Below the pieces are notes generated by a model. It saw nothing but the letters and a program-made list of their open reading frames with translations. It was not told the origin of the DNA and did not search any database. This document shows, piece by piece, positions 43,995-54,426 of a stretch of DNA of 64,000 bases; position 1 is the first letter of the stretch; every line of letters starts with the position of its first letter. The DNA lies in the NCBI GenBank assembly GCA_964575425.1, contig CAZNRD010000001.1:1-64000 (forward strand), written 5' to 3'. The DNA comes from DATEAV01 sp964575425 (GTDB lineage: Bacteria > Chloroflexota > Anaerolineae > Anaerolineales > E44-bin32). Made by a program: the position numbers and the translations under genes.

Positions 43995-45578
43995 TCAGGG
44001 TTTCCAGTCGACGGCAGTCGTCTGGCCGTCGCTGGTGAGCGGCACGCCGGCGCCCGTGGTGGCGTCAACGAGCCAGAGGTTTGCGCGATAGATGACAGCC
44101 AGTCGGGAGCCATCGGGCGACCACACCACGTGTTGCGGGTCGAGGCCGATCTCGCCGGCCGGTGGGAAGAGCACGCGCTGGTTGCTCCCGTCGCGGTCCA
44201 TCACGGCCAGCCGGCAGGAGCTGGTTGCGCTCTCGAATGGCGAGAGGGCCTGCAGGTACGCGATGGCATAGGAGGCCTCGCCGCCTGGGAGCAGGCGGGC
44301 GGGAGAGGTCACCGGATTGGCGAACATGCCGGTGTTGCGGGCGAGTGTGAGCGGGCTGACTTCTGGGGAGAGGGCAATCAAGTCGAACGCCTGAGAGGCT
44401 GCCGGGCTCTCCATGCCCACCGGTGGAGCGTGCTGCACGAGGAAGAGGGTGCGGTGGTCTCTGCCCCAGGCGATGCCGGGCACCCAGGCCCAGTCGCCGA
44501 GGGTCTGCAGGGGTGTGATGTCGAGCCGGGGCTGGAATTCCGGCTGGCGCAAGTCGATGGTGCCGACCGAATCGGCCCGCGCGTAGGCGAGCGAGGAATC
44601 CGTAGCCCAGGCGAAGTCCGTCCCCCACCAGCCGAACTGGCCACCGGCGTTGGGCTGGATGAGAGTGCGGCGGCGGAGATAGGAGCCGTCGGCGGCGAAG
44701 GTGAGGAGGATCAGGTCATTGTTCGCCTGCCAGCCGGGTGCGGCGAGGCTTGGCTCGGCGGTGGAGTAGGCGATGGTGAGAATTGAGGCGGAGGGCGCCC
44801 AATCGGCGAAGTGGATGATGTTGCCGGCTTCCAGGTCGATGGGCTCGGCGCCTTCCTGGATTGTTGAGACAACCCAGAGCGTGTTGATGCCTTCGACGTC
44901 CTCGGGCATGCGTCGGGTGAAGAGGAGCCAGCGGCCGTCGGGCGAAAGCGAGAAGACGCGTCCGTCGAGGTCCCCGGTGACGACGACGGGTCGGCGGCCG
45001 CCGGATGTGCCGCGCATGACCCATGCGTTGCCGGCGGAGAGGTAGGCCAGAGTTCCATCGATGGCCATGGCGGTGTAGGCAGCCTGGGCACCCACCATGA
45101 GGATTTCAGGCACCGGTTCGCGCACGAGCGTGACCTTCACCGGGCTGCGGGCGATTTCGCGTCCTCCTTCCTCGACGATGCGGTAGGTGATTTCCTTCAG
45201 GCCATTCGATCCGGGCTGCAGGAGCCGCGTTTCGCCTTCGGGGAGCGCCTCGTTGCGGATGGTCTGGTGCTCATACGGGATGGTGACCGTCTCAACTTCG
45301 AAGCGTTCCGTCACGCGGATGACGGTGACGACCGAGCCATCTGTCAGGAGCGTGTAACCCGGGGGTTCGACGCGGTCGAGGGCGCCGAGGACGATGCCTG
45401 CAGCATCAAGGGCCTGCTGCGCGGTGGAGCCAGCCGGGATGTGGAGCTCGAGTGCCTGTTCGGGGGCGAGGACGCGAACGCGAATTGTCCCGGCGGTGGC
45501 GCGCGGCCCGGAGCAGGAAGCGAGCGCAAACGCCGCGGCGAGGAGCGAGGCCGAGAGGGTGAGCAGGCGGAGCTTCAT
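43995..45578 (-). CDS. Lipoprotein with G5 domain and TolB-like propeller
   Basis: A 527-residue protein. A signal peptide ends in a lipobox (ALASC, Cys at about 21). A ubiquitin-like DUF348 segment (about 30-90, IPAGSTAQQALDAAGI) precedes a G5 domain (about 92-160) with TVTIPYEHQTIRNEALPEGETR and VKVTLVREP. The rest (170-527) has PD40/TolB-type strands such as VFSLSPDGRWLLFTRR and VVWSPDGSRLAVIYR. G5 domains bind surface glycans or zinc in other systems. It should sit on the outer face of the membrane, consistent with the polymer-related neighbours. Confidence 0.82.
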   Translation of the reverse strand: MKLRLLTLSASLLAAAFALASCSGPRATAGTIRVRVLAPEQALELHIPAGSTAQQALDAAGIVLGALDRVEPPGYTLLTDGSVVTVIRVTERFEVETVTIPYEHQTIRNEALPEGETRLLQPGSNGLKEITYRIVEEGGREIARSPVKVTLVREPVPEILMVGAQAAYTAMAIDGTLAYLSAGNAWVMRGTSGGRRPVVVTGDLDGRVFSLSPDGRWLLFTRRMPEDVEGINTLWVVSTIQEGAEPIDLEAGNIIHFADWAPSASILTIAYSTAEPSLAAPGWQANNDLILLTFAADGSYLRRRTLIQPNAGGQFGWWGTDFAWATDSSLAYARADSVGTIDLRQPEFQPRLDITPLQTLGDWAWVPGIAWGRDHRTLFLVQHAPPVGMESPAASQAFDLIALSPEVSPLTLARNTGMFANPVTSPARLLPGGEASYAIAYLQALSPFESATSSCRLAVMDRDGSNQRVLFPPAGEIGLDPQHVVWSPDGSRLAVIYRANLWLVDATTGAGVPLTSDGQTTAVDWKP

Positions 45579-45620
45579 TGCTGGTGCCGGAGGCCGCTGG
45601 TATAATCCACCGATGGCGCG

Positions 45621-46223
45621 TCAGTGAACCTTGGCCACGAGGGCGAGCTGGCCATCTGCGATGGCGATGGATGTGATTCGGAGCCCTGTGGCAAGCGAGC
45701 CGAGGGGGCTGGTCAGGGCCTCGGTCAGGATCGCGGACACGCTATCGCGAAGCGCGTCTGGCATGGGCAGCGGGCCAACATCGGCCGAGATGACCTGGAA
45801 GGTGAGAGAGCCATCGCTGTCGAGCTGAGGGGCGATCGTAATCAAGACGCTGGCCTGCAGCGCCCCTCGGCGGGTGAGACCGTAGACCTGAATCAGGCCG
45901 TGGCGCAGGAAGACCTGGGGGTCGTGGAGCAGCGGGTCCTCCTGCGCGTGCAGTCGCAAGGCGAGAAACGAGGTCATCTGGGACTCATCAAAGAGCAGCG
46001 TGACGTTGCCCGTGCGCACCGCGCCAGCGACAGCCGACTGCCAGGCGTCGCGGATCTGAGCGGCCGCTTCCGTCGAGACGGGGATCGGGTCGCCGGGAGC
46101 GGCCGGGCCGCCGACGTCGATCTGGCAGGCCAGAGCGGAAAGGCAGAGCGCGGCCAGGAGAGCCGCAAGCGACCGCCGCGTGTGAGTAGAGCGCGTTGAG
46201 TCTTCCAAGCGCAGAGACCCCAT
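45621..46223 (-). CDS. Predicted lipoprotein of unknown function
   Basis: A 200-residue protein with a basic N-terminus, a hydrophobic stretch and the lipobox LSALAC (Cys near residue 33). The mature part is beta-rich and begins with a Pro/Ala linker; features include NVTLLFDESQMTSFLAL, DPQVFLRHGLIQVYG and an amphipathic C-terminal part. It resembles lipid- or polymer-binding half-barrel proteins only in general pattern. It has its own promoter, divergent from scpB, and a 42-base gap to the G5 lipoprotein gene. Confidence 0.7.
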   Translation of the reverse strand: MGSLRLEDSTRSTHTRRSLAALLAALCLSALACQIDVGGPAAPGDPIPVSTEAAAQIRDAWQSAVAGAVRTGNVTLLFDESQMTSFLALRLHAQEDPLLHDPQVFLRHGLIQVYGLTRRGALQASVLITIAPQLDSDGSLTFQVISADVGPLPMPDALRDSVSAILTEALTSPLGSLATGLRITSIAIADGQLALVAKVH

Positions 46224-46241
46224 CGGCGAATCCGGAGCCCG

Positions 46242-46247
46242 ATTATA
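46242..46247 (-). promoter_or_regulatory. -10 box for the lipoprotein gene
   Basis: Minus-strand TATAAT 18 bases before the ATG at 46223. It lies immediately next to the scpB start codon, so the two transcripts start close together in opposite directions. Confidence 0.4.
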
Positions 46248-46249
46248 GC

Positions 46250-46819
46250 ATGCTGGCCGCGACGGGCGCAGGCAGCCTCGAAATGGTGGCGCGGCTGGAG
46301 GGGATGTTGTTTGCCAGCGCCGGCCCCGTTCGGGTCGAGCAGCTGGCTGCGGCCCTCGGGGAAAGCGTGCGGGAAGTGGAGAAGGCGCTGGAAGTTCTGG
46401 CCGAGGCGTGCCGACGACGAGGTATCCGGCTGCAGCGGCACGCGACCCAGGTGCAGCTGACGACGGCGCCGGAAGTGGCGGGGGATGTCGAGAGGCTGCT
46501 GGGGCTGGAGACGACTTCGCGGTTGACGCAAGCGGCGCTTGAGGTGCTGGCCATTGTGGCCTACCAACAGCCGGTCACGCGGCCGCGGATTGACGCAGTG
46601 CGCGGTGTCAATTCCGACAGTGCGCTGCGGACGCTGCTGCGCCATGGTTTGATTGACGAGGCCGGGCGCAGCGAGGGGCCAGGCCGGCCCATCCTGTATG
46701 TCACCACGCCAGAGTTCCTGCAGCATTTTGGGCTATCTTCGTTGCGTGAGCTCCCGCCGCTGGGGCTGCCGGCCATGGATGGTGCGGGGACGGCGCCACC
46801 GGAGGAAGGTGCCGGGTGA
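46250..46819 (+). CDS. scpB: SMC-ScpAB complex subunit ScpB
   Basis: A 189-residue protein with two winged-helix domains. Blocks are LEGMLFASAGPVRVEQLAAAL, TSRLTQAALEVLAIVAYQQPVTRPRID and VRGVNSDSALRTLLRHGLI, all typical of ScpB. It binds ScpA and the SMC heads in chromosome condensation. ATG 46250 is used; a TTG 54 bases upstream is in frame but overlaps the divergent lipoprotein gene. scpA is not adjacent within the window. The stop overlaps rluB (GTGA). Confidence 0.93.
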   Translation: MLAATGAGSLEMVARLEGMLFASAGPVRVEQLAAALGESVREVEKALEVLAEACRRRGIRLQRHATQVQLTTAPEVAGDVERLLGLETTSRLTQAALEVLAIVAYQQPVTRPRIDAVRGVNSDSALRTLLRHGLIDEAGRSEGPGRPILYVTTPEFLQHFGLSSLRELPPLGLPAMDGAGTAPPEEGAG

Positions 46820-47625
46820 CGGCGGAACGGCTGCAGAAGATCCTGGCGCGGGCGGGCCTCGGCTCGCGCCGCAGCTGTGAGGCGCTGATCCTGGCGGGGC
46901 GGGTGACAGTCAATGGCAGGACGGCGGAACTGGGCAGCCGGGCAGACACTCTGAGCGATGACATCCGGCTCGATGGCGAGCGGCTTCCACATGAGGCGCC
47001 CGCAACGTACGTGGTCCTGCACAAGCCGCGGGGAGTGGAAACGTCGCTCCGCCGGCAGGGACCTCGGCCAACGGTCCGTCAACTGGTTGCTCGGGCGGAG
47101 AGGCTGGTTCCGGTTGGACGTCTGGATGTCGATAGCGAGGGGCTGATCTTGCTGACGAACGACGGCGACCTGGCCCTGCGTCTGACGCATCCACGATTCG
47201 GGCACGAGAAGGAATACCGCGTGTGGGTGGATCGGCTCCCGGATGCGGCGCAGCTGGAGGCCTGGCGCCGTGGGGTCGTGCTGGCAGATGGTGTCCGCAC
47301 GGAGCCGGCCACAGTCCACGTGGTACGCAGCAAAGGCCGGGGTGCGTGCGTGCAGGTTGTCCTGCGCGAGGGCCGGAAGCGGCAGATACGCGAGACAGCC
47401 AGGGCGCTGGGGTTGAGGGTGCAGCGACTGGTCCGGACACGATTGGGTCCGCTGGAGCTCGGCGACCTGCGGCCTGGCGAATGGCGCGAGTTGACTGCGC
47501 CTGAGGTGCGGCGCCTGAAGGAGGCTGTTGGGAAAGCGGCGCCGGGGCGTCCGCGCCTTGCCGCCGGGAAGGCTGAAAGCGTTGACACGAAGCCGATTCG
47601 AAGGAGGCAGAATGGGCACCGCTGA
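46816..47625 (+). CDS. RNA pseudouridine synthase, RluB/RsuA family
   Basis: A 269-residue protein from GTG 46816, overlapping the scpB stop. An N-terminal S4 RNA-binding domain (RLQKILARAGLGSRRSCEALI) precedes the catalytic domain with VGRLDVDSEGLILLTNDG, whose first Asp is the conserved nucleophile, and a C-terminal block REGRKRQIRETARALG. RluB makes pseudouridine 2605 in 23S rRNA and RsuA pseudouridine 516 in 16S; the scpB-rluB order is common in Gram-positives and favours RluB. Its last 14 bases overlap the next gene. Confidence 0.92.
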   Translation: MTAERLQKILARAGLGSRRSCEALILAGRVTVNGRTAELGSRADTLSDDIRLDGERLPHEAPATYVVLHKPRGVETSLRRQGPRPTVRQLVARAERLVPVGRLDVDSEGLILLTNDGDLALRLTHPRFGHEKEYRVWVDRLPDAAQLEAWRRGVVLADGVRTEPATVHVVRSKGRGACVQVVLREGRKRQIRETARALGLRVQRLVRTRLGPLELGDLRPGEWRELTAPEVRRLKEAVGKAAPGRPRLAAGKAESVDTKPIRRRQNGHR

Positions 47626-50600
47626 CGCGGCCGAGGAACGAACCCGGGGCAGGTTGGAACGAATACTCGCAGACGGCATCCGCTGGGACGCGGAGAAGCT
47701 GGCGTACGTTGTGCTGATTGCGTTGGCGGTCGTGACGCGCTTCTACGGCCTGGGCCAGCGCGTCATGAGCCACGACGAGACCACGCACGTCTACTACTCG
47801 TGGAACCTCTATCGCGGTCTCGGCTTCCGCCACGATCCGCTGATGCATGGGCCTCTCCAGTTCCATCTGTGGGCGCTTTCGTACTTCCTGTTTGGCGTCA
47901 ACGATGCCACGGCGCGTCTGCCGAACGCGGTCATGGGGGTGGTCGCCGTCGGGCTGATGTGGCCGCTGCGGCGCTGGCTGGGAAGGGCGGGGGCTCTGGT
48001 GGCGGCGGCGCTGATGCTCGTCTCGCCATACATGCTGTACTACTCGCGCTACGCCCGAGAGGATGGCTATGCCATCGTCGCCGGGCTGCTGATGATCTGG
48101 GCTGTGTTGAGCTATATTGAGACGCGGCAAGCCCGATGGCTCTACCTGCTGGCAGCCTCCCTGTCCCTTCACTTTGCCATCAAAGAGACGGCGTACATGT
48201 ACGCGGCGGAACTGCTACTGTTCCTTGGGGCATGGTTTGTGTGGCAGGCGCTGAGTGCGCGCTGGAACCGGCGAAGGGAACGGGTACTGTTCGTGGTGGG
48301 GATTGTGGCAGCGGCGTTGGGGGCGGGAGCGGCGCTCGCTTTCTTCATGCGGGATGTGGTGGGTGCGACGGTCGCCCTCAAGGAAGGGCGCGAGTTTGTC
48401 GCCGCGCCGGTGAACGGCGTCGTGAGCTTGATGGGGCTGGTGCTGGCTGCGCTGAGCGCTGTGCTCATCGTGGCCTCGCTGGTCTCGTCCTTCGGGCGGC
48501 GCCTGCGAAGTGAGTTCCCGTCCCTGGACCTCCTGGTTGTCAGTGGAAGCCTCGTGCTGACGCAGCTCGCTGCGGTGTTCCTGCCGGTCGAGACGATTGC
48601 CTCGTACGGTCAGACGGACAACCCGCTGCTGTTGGTGGGGCCGGAAGCGGTGAGGCGGTTGTGGCTGGCGCTTCCGCTGCTGCTGTTGGTCTCGATCGGT
48701 GTCGGCGTGGCGTGGGATTGGCGGCGGTGGATGACAGCGGCCGGCGTATTCGTCGCCATCTACGTTCCGTTCTACACAACGTTGTTCACTCATGCGATGG
48801 GGCTGGCAACCGGTGCGATCGGCTCCCTGGCCTACTGGCTGGGGCAGCACGGTGTGGAACGCGGAAGCCAGCCCTGGTATTACTACCTGCTCCTGCAGAT
48901 TCCGGTATACGAGTTCTTGCCGGCGGCAGGCGCGTTGATCGCAGGCGGATATGCCCTTATGGGGAGGCGGGCGAGCGTGGAGGCGCTCGCCCAGACAGCC
49001 GAAACGGCAATAGCTTCAGGGATGGCGAGAGCCCACCGTCTGGCGCTCGGCTTTCTGGCATTCTGGACGATTGCCTCGCTCGCTTCATTCTCCTATGCCG
49101 GCGAGAGGATGCCCTGGCTGACTGTTCACATTGCGCTGCCCCTGATCCTGGTGGCTGGATGGGGGATCGGTCGTCTGATCGAATCGGTCGATTGGCGGGC
49201 ACTGTGGGCGAGGCGCGGGTTGCTGGTGGCGGTGCTGCTCATGCTCCTCATCCTGGCCATCGCTCGGACGGTCGGCAGCCTGATGAGCCCGACGCCGCCC
49301 TTCCAGGGGTTTCTGCTTGAACAGGTCGAGACAACCGCTAGGTTTCTGATCTCGCTGGGAGTTGCGATTGGTCTGTGTGTTGGGCTGCTTCTGGCTTCGC
49401 GAGGCTGGAAGGCCGCTGAGGCGATGCGCCTGAGCGCGGTGACGTTCCTCACAATCCTATTCGTCCTGACGGCACGGGCGGCGTTCCGGGCAGCGTATAT
49501 CAACTACGACAACGCTACGGAATTCCTGGTGTACGCCCATGCCGCCACGGGACCGAAGACGATCCTAACGCAGATTGAGGACCTCTCCCGCAGGACGACC
49601 GACGGGCTTGCCATTCAGGTCGCCTATGACAACGACGCGCGCTACCCATTCATGTGGTACCTGCGCGACTACCCGAACGCCCGTGACTATGACGTCTCGC
49701 CGGGAAGGGACCTGCTGAACTCCCCCATCGTCATCGCGGGCGACGGCAACTGGCCCAGGGTCGATTCGATACTCGGGGATCGCTACCACAGCTTCGAGTA
49801 CATTCGCATGTGGTGGCCGTCTCAGGTGTACTTCGGCCTCACCTGGGACCGAATCTGGAACGCCATCCGAGACCCGGGATGGAGGGCTGCCGTCTGGGAC
49901 ATCTGGCTCAATCGCGACTATCGGGCGTATGGACGGCTCGCCGGCATCGACTTCTCTCTTGAGCGCTGGCAGCCTTCGGCGCGGATGAAGCTGTACATCC
50001 GCAAGGACATCGGGGCTTTGATCTGGGACTACGGGGCGCTCCCTTCCGGATACGTGGTCGAATCCTACGTCGACCCCTATGCCGATCGCATGACTGAGCA
50101 GGCGGCCAGCCTGATCGTCGGCGCGGGCGGCATGGAGACCGTGCTGTTCAACCGCCCGCGATCGGTGGCCGCAGCGCCCGATGGCTCGCTGTACGTGGCC
50201 GACACTGGCAACCATCGGATCGTGCACCTCGGCGCGGACGGAAAGTTGCTGGGGGAGTGGGGGTCTTTCAGCGGGACCAACGCGGGGCCGGCGCCTGAGG
50301 GGACGTTCAACGAGCCTTGGGGCGTGGCGGTGGCAGGCGACGGCACGGTGTGGGTGGCCGATACGTGGAATCACCGGATCCAGCATTTCACTGCGGACGG
50401 GCGGTTCCTGAGCATGTTCGGGTTCTTTGGCCAGGCGGAATCGCCGGAGGCATTCTGGGGACCGCGCGCGATCCTCGTCGATGAGCGCGGCCGGTTGTTC
50501 GTCGCCGACACGGGCAACAAGCGTGTTGTGATCTTCAGTCAAAGTGGCGCTTCCGTGGGAAGCTTCGGAGGCCCGGGTGCCGAACCTGGACGGCTGAATG

Positions 50601-50992
50601 AGCCTGTGGGCATCGCGCTGTCTGCGGAGGGCACTCTGTATGTTGCAGATACCTGGAACCTGCGCATTCAGGGATTCCGCGAGACGTCCACCGGCCCCTT
50701 CGAGCCGGTGGTGGAGTGGCCCATCGAAGGTTGGTTCGGGCAGTCGCTGGACAACAAGCCGTATCTGGCCGTCTCAGCCGAGGGGGAGGTCTGTGCCTCC
50801 GACCCCGAAGGGTATCGCATCCTGTGCTTTGATCGGGAGGGTGAGTTCGTGACCGGATGGGGACGCCACGGGATGGGGCCGGGGGAATTCGGATTGCCGA
50901 TAGGCCTGGCGTTTGATGCTGATGGGCACCTCTGGGTGGTGGACAGCGGCAATCAGCGGCTGATGCGGTTCGAGGTGGAGTGGCCTGGCTGA
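47612..50992 (+). CDS. Agl23-like (TIGR03663-type) membrane glycosyltransferase fused to NHL repeats
   Basis: A 1126-residue protein from ATG 47612 (AAGGAGG upstream). The first 550-600 residues are a GT-C fold membrane protein of about 12 helices, with the acidic loop motif SHDETTHVYYSW after TM1, PLQFHLWALSYFLFG and SPYMLYYSRYAREDG, as in the TIGR03663/Agl23 group. A globular extracytoplasmic region follows. The last 290 residues hold about six NHL repeats with VADTGNHRI, VADTWNHRI and VVDSGNQRL, forming a beta-propeller. It probably uses a lipid-linked sugar to glycosylate an exported target, with the propeller as recognition domain (inference). Confidence 0.85.
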   Translation: MGTADAAEERTRGRLERILADGIRWDAEKLAYVVLIALAVVTRFYGLGQRVMSHDETTHVYYSWNLYRGLGFRHDPLMHGPLQFHLWALSYFLFGVNDATARLPNAVMGVVAVGLMWPLRRWLGRAGALVAAALMLVSPYMLYYSRYAREDGYAIVAGLLMIWAVLSYIETRQARWLYLLAASLSLHFAIKETAYMYAAELLLFLGAWFVWQALSARWNRRRERVLFVVGIVAAALGAGAALAFFMRDVVGATVALKEGREFVAAPVNGVVSLMGLVLAALSAVLIVASLVSSFGRRLRSEFPSLDLLVVSGSLVLTQLAAVFLPVETIASYGQTDNPLLLVGPEAVRRLWLALPLLLLVSIGVGVAWDWRRWMTAAGVFVAIYVPFYTTLFTHAMGLATGAIGSLAYWLGQHGVERGSQPWYYYLLLQIPVYEFLPAAGALIAGGYALMGRRASVEALAQTAETAIASGMARAHRLALGFLAFWTIASLASFSYAGERMPWLTVHIALPLILVAGWGIGRLIESVDWRALWARRGLLVAVLLMLLILAIARTVGSLMSPTPPFQGFLLEQVETTARFLISLGVAIGLCVGLLLASRGWKAAEAMRLSAVTFLTILFVLTARAAFRAAYINYDNATEFLVYAHAATGPKTILTQIEDLSRRTTDGLAIQVAYDNDARYPFMWYLRDYPNARDYDVSPGRDLLNSPIVIAGDGNWPRVDSILGDRYHSFEYIRMWWPSQVYFGLTWDRIWNAIRDPGWRAAVWDIWLNRDYRAYGRLAGIDFSLERWQPSARMKLYIRKDIGALIWDYGALPSGYVVESYVDPYADRMTEQAASLIVGAGGMETVLFNRPRSVAAAPDGSLYVADTGNHRIVHLGADGKLLGEWGSFSGTNAGPAPEGTFNEPWGVAVAGDGTVWVADTWNHRIQHFTADGRFLSMFGFFGQAESPEAFWGPRAILVDERGRLFVADTGNKRVVIFSQSGASVGSFGGPGAEPGRLNEPVGIALSAEGTLYVADTWNLRIQGFRETSTGPFEPVVEWPIEGWFGQSLDNKPYLAVSAEGEVCASDPEGYRILCFDREGEFVTGWGRHGMGPGEFGLPIGLAFDADGHLWVVDSGNQRLMRFEVEWPG

Positions 50993-51013
50993 GCCCGTGC
51001 GAAAGGGGATTTG

Positions 51014-52152
<1,139 letters not shown>

Positions 52153-52156
<4 letters not shown>

Positions 52157-53040
52157 GCATCCTCGTCAACAGGGAGACGCGCGTGCTGGTGCAGGGGATC
52201 ACGGGGCGAGAGGGCATGTTCCATGCCCATCAGCTGATGGCCTATGGCACGAGGATCGTCGCCGGCGTGCGTCCTGGCAAGGGCGGCGAATGGGTGCTCG
52301 ATGGCAAGGTGCCGATCTTCGACACAGTACATGCCGCCGTGGAGGCCACTGGAGCCAACTGCAGCCTGATCTTCGTGCCTGCCGCGGCTGCCGCCGACGC
52401 CATCCTCGAAGCCGCCGACGCCGGCGTGCCGCTGACCGTGTGCATCACGGAGGGCATACCGGTGCAAGATATGATGCAGGTGCGGAAGTACCTGGATCAG
52501 AAGGGGGCACGATTGGTGGGGCCGAATTGCCCCGGCGTGCTCACGCCGGGCGAAGCCAACGTGGGCATCATCCCCGGTCATATCGCCATCCCAGGTGATG
52601 TTGGCGTTGTGTCCCGCTCCGGGACCCTGACGTATGAGGTGCTGAATGCGCTCAAGGAGCGTGGGCTGGGCGCCTCGACCTGCGTTGGCATCGGTGGAGA
52701 TCCCATCAACGGAACATCGTTCCTGGATGTCCTGGCGCTGTTTGAGGATGACGCCGACACCGAGCGGGTTGTGCTGATCGGCGAAATCGGCGGCGGCGAG
52801 GAGGAACGTGCGGCGGAATTCGTAGCCGATCACATGACCAAGCCGGTGGTGGCGTTCATCGCTGGCCAGACGGCGCCGCCGGGAAAGCGCATGGGGCATG
52901 CTGGAGCCATCGTGGAAGGCGGCACGGGCACGGCAGGAGAGAAGATCGCCGCGCTGGAGGCAGCAGGCGTCAAGGTTGCGCGGCACCCCGCGCAGATTGC
53001 GGAGATGCTGGACCAGGCACGCTCCGCCGACCGATCGTGA
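52153..53040 (+). CDS. sucD: Succinyl-CoA synthetase alpha subunit
   Basis: A 295-residue protein from GTG 52153 (GTGA overlap with sucC). The CoA-binding Rossmann domain has VQGITGREGMFHA; the ligase domain has GPNCPGVLTPGEANVGI, SRSGTLTYEV and the phospho-histidine H249 in RMGHAGAIVEGG. It is full length. Its own stop is overlapped by a further GTGA that opens a 48-codon frame. Confidence 0.96.
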
Positions 53041-53183
53041 GCGTCGTGTCCGTGTCGGAGGGATCGGAGTGCGAGCAGATCCAGGCCATGCACGGCGCGG
53101 CTTGCCGTCTTGAGGCTGCACGGCAGATGGACGCCCTACGGGCACGGGCACTGAGTGCCCTGCTGTCAGGCTTACGCGGTTGA
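53037..53183 (+). CDS. Possible 48-residue protein coupled to sucD
   Basis: A GTG overlaps the sucD stop as GTGA, the same junction used by real genes in this window, and opens 48 codons to a TGA at 53181. The product is hydrophilic at first (SEGSECEQ) and then an amphipathic helix rich in Ala, Leu and Arg (LEAARQMDALRARALSALL). I do not recognise it and no separate ribosome site is visible. It may be chance. Confidence 0.3.
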   Translation: MSVVSVSEGSECEQIQAMHGAACRLEAARQMDALRARALSALLSGLRG

Positions 53184-53372
53184 CCTCGAGGCGGGCCAGA
53201 TGCGAGGCTTCATTCGGATGCGGTGTGAGGCAGGGATGTGTCTGCACAGGTGTTCGGCGCGTGCGGCGGGGTTGCCGCACGCCCGACGACTCGACGTGGA
53301 GATGGTGAGGCGGTCGGGCCAGGCAGATCCTGATCGCCCGCGGCAGGGAACGCTCAGCATCGGAGACCGACC
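53184..53372. other. Intergenic region with no convincing feature
   Basis: Between the possible small ORF and the URO-D gene I see no credible gene, promoter pair or terminator. Overlapping short frames exist on both strands but have no codon pattern or motif like their neighbours. Confidence 0.6.
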
Positions 53373-54365
53373 ATGACGTCGGACTCCATGACGCACGCAG
53401 AGCGCTTGCGGGCGGCCATTGTCCACGAGCGGGTGGATCGCCTTCCGGTGGCTGCGTGGCGGCATTTCCCGGTCGAAGATCAGGATCCTGTGAGCCTGGC
53501 CGAGTCGGTGCTCTCATTCCAGCAGCAATTTGACTTCGACCTGATCAAGGTTACGCCAGCTTCGTCGTTTTCGGTGGTGGATTGGGGGGTGCAGGATGAG
53601 TGGCGAGGTGACGCCGAAGGGACGCGAACCTATACGCGGCGGGTGATCCATGCTCCTCAGGATTGGTATGCGCTGGAGCCGCTGAGCGAGCGAGCGGGTG
53701 TGCTGGGGGCGCACCTGGAGTGTCTGCGCCGCGTCGTCGCCGGGGCGGGCGAGGTGCCTGTGTTGCCCACGGTCTTCAGTCCCCTGGCGCAGGCGAAGCA
53801 CCTGGCCGGCAATGACCTGCTGATGGAGCACCTGCACACAGAGCCGCAATGTGTGTTGGCCGGGTTGGAAACGATTGCGCGCAGGACGATTGCATTCGTT
53901 GAGGCGGCCCGCGAGTGCGGGATCGCCGGTATCTTCTACGCCGTCCAGCACGCGACGGCGCGCTGGTTTGACCGAGAAGACTATGCGCGATTTGGAGAGG
54001 TCTTCGACCGCCTCATACTCGAGGCCGCTGGAGGCTGTTGGCTGAACGTGCTTCACCTGCACGGGGAGGCGCTGCTGTTCGATCTTGCGCGTGAGTATCC
54101 GGTTGACGTTGTCAACTGGCACGCGCTGGAAGCGGGCCCGCCAGTGGACGCGGGAATGCGCTATGTCAGAGGCGCGGTGTGCGGTGGAGTGAGGCGCTGG
54201 GAGACGCTTGTGCTGGGGACGCCGGCCTTGGTGGAGGCGGAGGTCAGGGCGGCGGCAGCAGCCACCGGAGGTCGGGGTCTGATTGTAGGAGCGGGATGTG
54301 TTGTTCCGGTACTGGCGCCGCCTGTGAACCTGAAGGCTCTTCGCGCGTCGTCGTACTGCGCATAG
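53373..54365 (+). CDS. Uroporphyrinogen decarboxylase (URO-D) family protein, not HemE
   Basis: A 330-residue TIM-barrel protein. The start segment HAERLRAAIVHERVDRLPVAAWRHF matches the URO-D family, as do DFDLIKVTPASSF near residue 55, PTVFSPLAQAKHL and VVNWHALEAGPPV. It lacks the HemE N-terminal R-QAGRY signature, so it is unlikely to act on uroporphyrinogen. Relatives include cobamide-dependent methyltransferase components (MtaA/CmuA type) and many uncharacterised proteins. It stands alone after an intergenic region, with GGAGA before the ATG; a second ATG at 53388 is possible. Confidence 0.82.
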   Translation: MTSDSMTHAERLRAAIVHERVDRLPVAAWRHFPVEDQDPVSLAESVLSFQQQFDFDLIKVTPASSFSVVDWGVQDEWRGDAEGTRTYTRRVIHAPQDWYALEPLSERAGVLGAHLECLRRVVAGAGEVPVLPTVFSPLAQAKHLAGNDLLMEHLHTEPQCVLAGLETIARRTIAFVEAARECGIAGIFYAVQHATARWFDREDYARFGEVFDRLILEAAGGCWLNVLHLHGEALLFDLAREYPVDVVNWHALEAGPPVDAGMRYVRGAVCGGVRRWETLVLGTPALVEAEVRAAAAATGGRGLIVGAGCVVPVLAPPVNLKALRASSYCA

Positions 54366-54426
54366 CCATAATGAGCAACACGTCCTCCGTCACCCTCCCG
54401 TCAACCCCATCACCACTTCCACAGCG

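Noticed and set aside
45601..45606. Plus-strand TATAAT six bases before an ATG
   Set aside because: The ATG opens only four codons and the region downstream is antisense to the lipoprotein gene; no -35 is seen. Probably chance, or at most an antisense transcript start.
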